DNA of 10,916 nucleotides, from assembly GCA_902767285.1 (NCBI GenBank), contig CACXHC010000246.1, positions 1 through 10,916 of the forward strand, in the 5' to 3' direction. Below are positions 9,001 to 10,916 of the stretch, piece after piece. This stretch comes from an uncultured Ruminococcus sp. GTDB taxonomy: Bacteria; Bacillota; Clostridia; Oscillospirales; Acutalibacteraceae. The notes under the pieces were generated by a model. The model was not told the DNA's origin, made no database searches, and was given only the letters and a program-made list of their open reading frames with translations. Position 1 is the stretch's first letter. Every line of letters starts with the position of its first letter. Position numbers and translations under genes: made by a program.

Positions 9001-10602
9001 GAGAGAAACGAATCTGACATTATTGCAGTATTTGCGGTTATTGATGAAACTCCCACACCGATTCCCAACAGTACGTTGACAACAGTTTACACACATAAGA
9101 TGTATACAAATCAAGATGTAGTATTCAACGCAGTTCTTACAGATGTATCGGGCAATCCTTCAGATGATGTGGCAGTATGGCAGATCAGCAATAATGACGG
9201 AGATACGATCACTCTTCCGAACAACGACCCGAACGAAGATGTAGTTAACAATCAGATAAAGATTCACGCGGCATCTCTTGGTAAGGTTACAGTTACGGTA
9301 TTCCCGCAGAACAGACCCGACCTCAAAACGACATTCGACATCGAAGTTACAAAGCGTTGTAATAACATCAGCATAAAAGATGAATTTGAACAAGTTGTTG
9401 TTAACAAATCGATGAATGTTGATGACCGAGTTTCGTTCCATGCAGATCTTACAACAAACGATCCAAATCATCCGTATGACCACGGCGATGAGGTATTCAG
9501 CTGGACATCGAGCGATCCCGAAGTTGTACAAATCGACAGTTATGGTAACGTTGTTGCTAAGAAGAACGGTACAGCGACTATTACAATGACAACATTATCG
9601 GAGCAGAAAAAGACAGTTGGCATATCTGTATTTACGACATCGAGTGTATATTTGACAAGCGGTGTTGAAAAGCCACAGAATGAGGGCGATATTCCCACAG
9701 CCGAAATCAAACTTAATGATAAGTTCCAAGGCACTAAGAAAATCGGTATTACAGTTTACGATCAGAACGAAGTTCCGGTTTCGAACGTAACCTGCAAATG
9801 GAGTTCCTCAAATGATAATATTGCCGAAGTCAACGAAAAGGGCGAAGTAACGGCTAAAAATGTAGGTACAGCACTTATTACAGTACAGTCCGGTTCAAAG
9901 AGCGAGTCTTTTATGCTTACGATAACAGCACCCATGACAGCACTTGTTTGCGAGCCAGATTCTATACCCAATTTTGTATATTCTCCTGATGTTGAAGAGT
10001 ATATTGCAGAACCTGTTTTGAAAATGGGTCCGGATACACTTGTAAAAGATGTTGACTATACTGCCGAGTATATCGACAATACAAAAGTCGGCACAGCAAC
10101 CATGAGAGTAACAGGTATGGGATATTATACAGGAAGTGCAGATATTCATTATACAATCAGTGCAAAGAATCTTGCTGACGATGACGTGATTGTTTCGGCA
10201 ATCGGCGAGCAGAATTACACAGGCAAGCCAATCACCCCCGAATTTACAGTTACCTACAAGGGAACAGAGCTTGTTATGGGTAAAGATTACGCCGTACAGT
10301 ACAACGATAACAAAGATGAAGGCACAGCAACAATTGTTATTAAGGCAGTCAACAAAGGCAATTACACAGGAACAAAGACAATCGAGTTCGCTATTGTTAA
10401 GAACGGAACATTGGGCGATGTTGACGGCGACGGTCAAGTTACATCTTCTGACGCACTCACAATTTTGAGAGCATCAGTAGGACTTTCGGAGCTTGACGAG
10501 TCCGTTAAACCTTTCGCAGACGTTAACGGCGATACTCAGGTCGATAGTAACGACGCTATTACAGTTCTTAGATTCAGCACCGGTATTATAGATTCTCTCT
10601 AA
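2980..10602 (+). CDS. Giant secreted BIG2-repeat protein with C-terminal type I dockerin
   Basis: A 2540-residue extracellular protein with no enzyme motif that I can see. Residues 1-37 are a signal peptide (basic KAKK, hydrophobic core, cleavage likely after VTASA). Residues 38-431 are an unrecognised N-terminal region containing one degenerate BIG2 fold (about 241-287). Three modules follow: 432-1152, 1153-1831 and 1832-2473. Each has five Ig-like domains of BIG2 character (pattern W.SS(N/D)...V..V...G.v.a...G.a.ItV) and then two beta-repeats with the pattern 'DY.v.Y.NN..vGtA.m.i.G.G.Y.G...F.I'. Modules 1 and 2 end in a 44-residue Cys/His segment. Residues 2478-2540 are a type I dockerin. 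The role is probably structural, such as a scaffold, adhesin or spacer docked to a cohesin-bearing partner; that is inference. There is no LPXTG motif or transmembrane anchor. An excellent ribosome site and promoter suggest high expression. The reading frame is unbroken. Confidence 0.95.
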   Translation: MKLLTKAKKCLALATVFALIMSCGLTGLFDVSVTASADGEDNTSGKLYVYDEYGNDITDNPIVYIENSSSAGQDTTSEITVKLVDETKDLTEGFSFSKAKDFGVSYYYTKYPGEGVHTIEAKVIFNGVKISKGSMTNPVTNEKIDTDVETPYKPGQSFFEIYSADRASYRKISVMNQEPATDVFIKFNGATVDVNDYNMQNTTIGGYRTFTDMKYYFTYELVTGSNDTVRAEVPATFFDSVEWGVFVRDDTTGELVPADSSVAEISPEGVFTPKKHGDVIVIAYFKPTQRINKKVERATTALNAGLIDAMPDFDINPLTNTISDRVNIVGEKKRKVYVPETNKDAYIKLDDNGSIIWKVDSKTGEKVTREVNYPYEVIRPHYYLDINDALYANPYLGTITTDDDGKLVGKTLGFDNIYTMPKLIKVAMILRNPADSVEIVSGPEYMDLSQGPVQLEYSAHPSKTGPEYQSGATDVFRWESSNPEIVSVNDKGVVTPHKKGTAQIRVYGEGTKTDGSPVASEPFSITVYSKALDITIDPSAVFTRVGVTQKISAIEGPAGNAPNDEIIWESSDPSKVQVIPDPYNPDSNIQTATVVGIAEGGAYIQAKAARSGTGVESNKCQVTVNARNLSKDVKITADLGEGSQVISPGSDIPLFTMNDITINASPVSNNGTTADDDITWTVIGNDELDAEGRTVYKYATIVKQESGKIQLHGIAEGEFTVMATCASTANGDGETVSRAVNVKVYKQCDSVQVVDSDKVNVATLNLAIDDVIPMYADMRIYGNYPYNHSDSVKSWVSSDSSVAEVITTDESGNPLIDEKGNLYCKVKTKKEGSTSITVKTLSGHTASAAIKVFTTSTVYLEGVSHRRDDNSPIDENNLYANLTLSNSLQGTKQMKATVRDQNNDAINAMRCTWTSSNEDVATVSQTGLITAHDVGETVITVKSGAKSESCIFTVYAPMAAVTYSDIIPYVYSPIMDSYEPRPTFMIGNHILNEGVDFVITYANNTGVGKASMTLTGEGYYKGQKSIPFTISQRSLTDNSIDVEYVEEQECTGSAVTPDIVITCLGEELTEGVDYVVKYANNIKPGTASIKINGKGNFASSLSKEFNIVCSHKKLKDITVIKRATYEEAGLEQGTCAACGEKDVQKVIPILEHTTNPAESIEFEKEAYGVEVGKEVSLTLNAVTPDPDSPATDEFRWVSDNPKIATVDGNGVVKGVAKGRTTVTVYGENDKAVATCKIGVLVKATEVVAQPSTAKTRVGVPVELKASLKPVTSNDEIVWESENPEIAEVTEIGKNGNTAIITGVSIGTTIVRAKALYSDVVSEVIVEVSDKNAADLITVSTVIGDTSAVIPDGGTAKIFSNKDVEFTAVVTNEAGEVADDVAVWEISDNENDTITIPNGDPTQAIVGNTAKLHGASLGSATITVYPQTKPDMKTSFKIEVVKSCNKIEIKNEMNEVVTNKFVSVGNTLPLHADLTINDPNNPYNHGDEVFGWTSSNPDVADVDDNGVVTAKKNGKATITVTTLSAQKRSADITVFTTSSIYLVKGVTKPENEGDLPTAVIALDNKLEGQLKVEAAVYDQNETLVNNPTCNWSSSDTSVATVNANGLVKGVNVGTATITVTSGAKSQSFELTITAPIAAMATDPTTIPDFVYSPLVRSYEPEVSVKVGTNRLSENVHYRVEYTNNDKVGTASMKFIGLGYYIGEKAMTFKINKRPLTDSTISVDYIEDQECTGIAVEPILTITCNGYVLTNGIDYTVAYKNNVKPGMATMTIKGKGNYSEELEKTFNIVCSHKTLKGSTVLKRPTYNDTGLEVGTCTACGETNVSKVIPMLEHTSNPALSISFPKEVYGISQGEELQLNLNATSMDPLTPPTDVFRWVSDNPRIVSVTDTGIIKGLTKGKTIITAYGENESAVASCEVGVIDKAESITVAPSPAETRINVSTELIAELYPAKNDDEIVWEIGNTGIATLTPSPTNKKGVIVTGVSVGTTTITAKAKYSDLTAEIPLTVGERNESDIIAVFAVIDETPTPIPNSTLTTVYTHKMYTNQDVVFNAVLTDVSGNPSDDVAVWQISNNDGDTITLPNNDPNEDVVNNQIKIHAASLGKVTVTVFPQNRPDLKTTFDIEVTKRCNNISIKDEFEQVVVNKSMNVDDRVSFHADLTTNDPNHPYDHGDEVFSWTSSDPEVVQIDSYGNVVAKKNGTATITMTTLSEQKKTVGISVFTTSSVYLTSGVEKPQNEGDIPTAEIKLNDKFQGTKKIGITVYDQNEVPVSNVTCKWSSSNDNIAEVNEKGEVTAKNVGTALITVQSGSKSESFMLTITAPMTALVCEPDSIPNFVYSPDVEEYIAEPVLKMGPDTLVKDVDYTAEYIDNTKVGTATMRVTGMGYYTGSADIHYTISAKNLADDDVIVSAIGEQNYTGKPITPEFTVTYKGTELVMGKDYAVQYNDNKDEGTATIVIKAVNKGNYTGTKTIEFAIVKNGTLGDVDGDGQVTSSDALTILRASVGLSELDESVKPFADVNGDTQVDSNDAITVLRFSTGIIDSL
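4273..6435 (+). repeat. Module 1 of the giant protein (residues 432-1152)
   Basis: First of three tandem protein modules. Approximate sub-domains: a 432-529, b 530-626, c 627-747, d 748-856, e 857-957 (all Ig-like/BIG2 type, c the most divergent), f 958-1031 and g 1032-1108 (DY.v.Y.NN beta-repeats), h 1109-1152 (Cys/His segment). It is the longest copy (721 residues); the extra length lies mainly in a to d, for example an insertion around ITTDESGNPLIDEKGN in domain d. It is also the most divergent of the three. Confidence 0.85.
6304..6435 (+). other. Cys/His segment h of module 1 (C-S-H ... CxxCG ... H)
   Basis: Residues 1109-1152: Cys1109-Ser-His1111, then TYEEAGLEQGTCAACG with Cys1135 and Cys1138, ending ILEH (His1152). 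The pattern 'H...T...aT..e.G....tC..CG......i....H' is a short module common in surface proteins of gut Firmicutes. Its ligand set looks like a metal site or a disulfide cluster; the role is not established to my knowledge. Confidence 0.7.
6436..8472 (+). repeat. Module 2 of the giant protein (residues 1153-1831)
   Basis: Same order as module 1: a 1153-1241, b 1242-1328, c 1329-1442, d 1443-1537, e 1538-1634, f 1635-1710, g 1711-1787, h 1788-1831. It aligns almost without gaps to module 3. For instance, domain d shares NPY(N/D)HGDEVF.WTSS(N/D)P and KKNG.ATIT.TTLS, and the DNA is visibly similar there (around 7432-7476 and 9484-9528). Confidence 0.88.
8341..8472 (+). other. Cys/His segment h of module 2
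   Basis: Residues 1788-1831: Cys1788-Ser-His1790, Cys1814 and Cys1817 in GTCTACG, and His1831 in MLEH. The spacing between every Cys/His position is identical to the copy in module 1 (26 residues from the first to the second Cys, 43 to the last His), although the residues between them differ. Confidence 0.7.
8473..10398 (+). repeat. Module 3 of the giant protein (residues 1832-2473), lacking the Cys/His segment
   Basis: Sub-domains: a 1832-1919, b 1920-2007, c 2008-2126, d 2127-2221, e 2222-2318, f 2319-2394, g 2395-2473. It stops after g; a short KNGT linker and the dockerin stand where segment h would be. In domain g the two cysteines of modules 1 and 2 are tyrosines (Tyr2413, Tyr2426), and the sequence YTGKPITPEFTVTYKG is the ordinary form of this repeat. 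Confidence 0.88.
10411..10599 (+). other. Type I dockerin domain (residues 2478-2540)
   Basis: Two EF-hand-like calcium loops, each followed by a helix. Loop 1 is D2480-V-D-G-D-G-Q-V-T-S-S-D2491, then ALTILRASVG. Loop 2 is D2514-V-N-G-D-T-Q-V-D-S-N-D2525, then AITVLRFSTG. Calcium ligands at loop positions 1, 3, 5, 9 and 12 are Asp/Asn/Thr as expected. Dockerins bind cohesin modules, tethering secreted proteins to a scaffoldin or the cell surface. The putative recognition residues at loop positions 10-11 are Ser-Ser and Ser-Asn. Confidence 0.93.
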
Positions 10603-10634
10603 TACCAAAATTCCCTGATTTTTTCCAAGATTTT

Positions 10635-10690
10635 CCAAGGGGACTCCGTCCCCTTGGAACCCCTGCTTCTTTTTTTGAAAAAAAGAAGCA
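10635..10690 (+). terminator. Two stacked hairpins after the giant gene, probable terminator and dispersed repeat
   Basis: Hairpin 1 is a perfect 10-bp stem CCAAGGGGAC (10635-10644) / GTCCCCTTGG (10648-10657) with a 3-nt loop. Hairpin 2 pairs 10664-10676 with 10678-10690 (TGCTTC-T7 and A7-GAAGCA), complementary over 13 positions around a single G, so the tip must open. The T run inside hairpin 2 directly follows hairpin 1 and can serve as its terminator tract. The hairpins begin about 30 nt after the stop codon. Confidence 0.65.
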
Positions 10691-10744
10691 AAAAAACTTT
10701 AATTATATAAATTTTATGTGATACAACTAATTTTTCATAAACTG

Positions 10745-10783
10745 AACAAAATCCGACTGCAAACAACGCAGTCGGATTTTGTT
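10745..10783. terminator. Perfect bidirectional intrinsic terminator
   Basis: A 16-bp perfect stem pairs 10745-10760 with 10768-10783 (core AAAATCCGACTGC / GCAGTCGGATTTT) around a 7-nt AAACAAC loop. The arms end in A-rich and T-rich stretches, so the hairpin should terminate transcription in both directions. This hints at a convergent gene beyond the right edge. Confidence 0.85.
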
Positions 10784-10793
10784 TTCTGATATT

Positions 10794-10916
10794 TATAGTA
10801 AGCGACATAAACAATCTTACTTAGAGTGGTGTCCGAAGGGGTGCGGGGGCGACCGGAAAGCCCCCGCAATCGGTTTATGATACACCAAAGTAGGAAAATA
10901 AATGTCGTTTACTATA
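10794..10916. repeat. 123-bp imperfect palindrome with terminal inverted repeats (MITE-like)
   Basis: The outer arms TATAGTAAGCGACAT (10794-10808) and ATGTCGTTTACTATA (10902-10916) are inverted repeats matching at 14 of 15 positions. Further pairs inside are TACTT/AAGTA (10818-10822, 10888-10892), GGTGT/ACACC (10828-10832, 10882-10886), CCGA/TCGG (10833-10836, 10870-10873) and a 9-bp GC-rich core TGCGGGGGC/GCCCCCGCA (10842-10850, 10860-10868). There is no coding frame of note. It could be a miniature inverted-repeat element or a structured RNA. The right edge may be cut by the window, so its true end and any target duplication cannot be seen. Confidence 0.55.

Noticed and set aside
4273..10398. 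Possible CRISPR array or short tandem DNA repeats
   Set aside because: The periodicity is about 2 kb and is coding, with divergent DNA copies. There are no short identical repeats with regular spacers.
10599..10814. A 71-codon minus-strand frame across the spacer after the giant gene
   Set aside because: It is formed by reading through the hairpins and the bidirectional terminator. It has no ribosome site and no recognisable product.

Overview
The window looks like a chromosomal piece of a low-GC Gram-positive anaerobe of the Clostridia, most likely Ruminococcus-like (Oscillospiraceae). The evidence is AT-rich spacers, sigma-A type promoters, strong AGGAG ribosome sites, a YkuD L,D-transpeptidase with a PG_binding_4-type N-terminal part, and above all a giant secreted protein ending in a type I dockerin. 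This taxonomic call is inference from gene content; there is no rRNA or other marker gene.

Layout: (1) 1-208, minus strand: the 5' end of a gene for a secreted protein, signal peptide intact and the rest outside the window. (2) 209-385: a divergent promoter region. (3) 386-907, plus: a small alpha/beta-hydrolase esterase of the YqiA type, with a GTG start. (4) 1099-2673, plus: a membrane-anchored L,D-transpeptidase with its own promoter and a clear intrinsic terminator. (5) 2682-2979: terminator, then a very strong promoter and a leader of about 150 nt. (6) 2980-10602, plus: one 2540-residue secreted protein that fills 70% of the window. It consists of a signal peptide, an N-terminal region I do not recognise, three long tandem modules of bacterial Ig-like (BIG2) and beta-repeat domains, and a C-terminal dockerin. 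(7) 10603-10916: no gene, but three strong hairpin structures. Two stacked hairpins and a bidirectional terminator are followed by a 123-bp imperfect palindrome with 15-bp terminal inverted repeats that resembles a miniature inverted-repeat element.

How the genes fit together: each gene appears to have its own promoter, so this is not one operon. The theme is the cell envelope: a peptidoglycan cross-linking enzyme lies next to a very large extracellular, probably elongated, dockerin-bearing scaffold or adhesin-like protein, with a further secreted protein on the left edge. The cytoplasmic esterase does not obviously belong to that theme. The most unusual content is the architecture of the giant protein, especially its paired Cys/His modules (C-S-H ... 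CxxCG ... H). These are present in modules 1 and 2 and lost from module 3 together with a cysteine pair in the neighbouring domain. I see no defence system, CRISPR array, transposase, phage gene or RNA gene.
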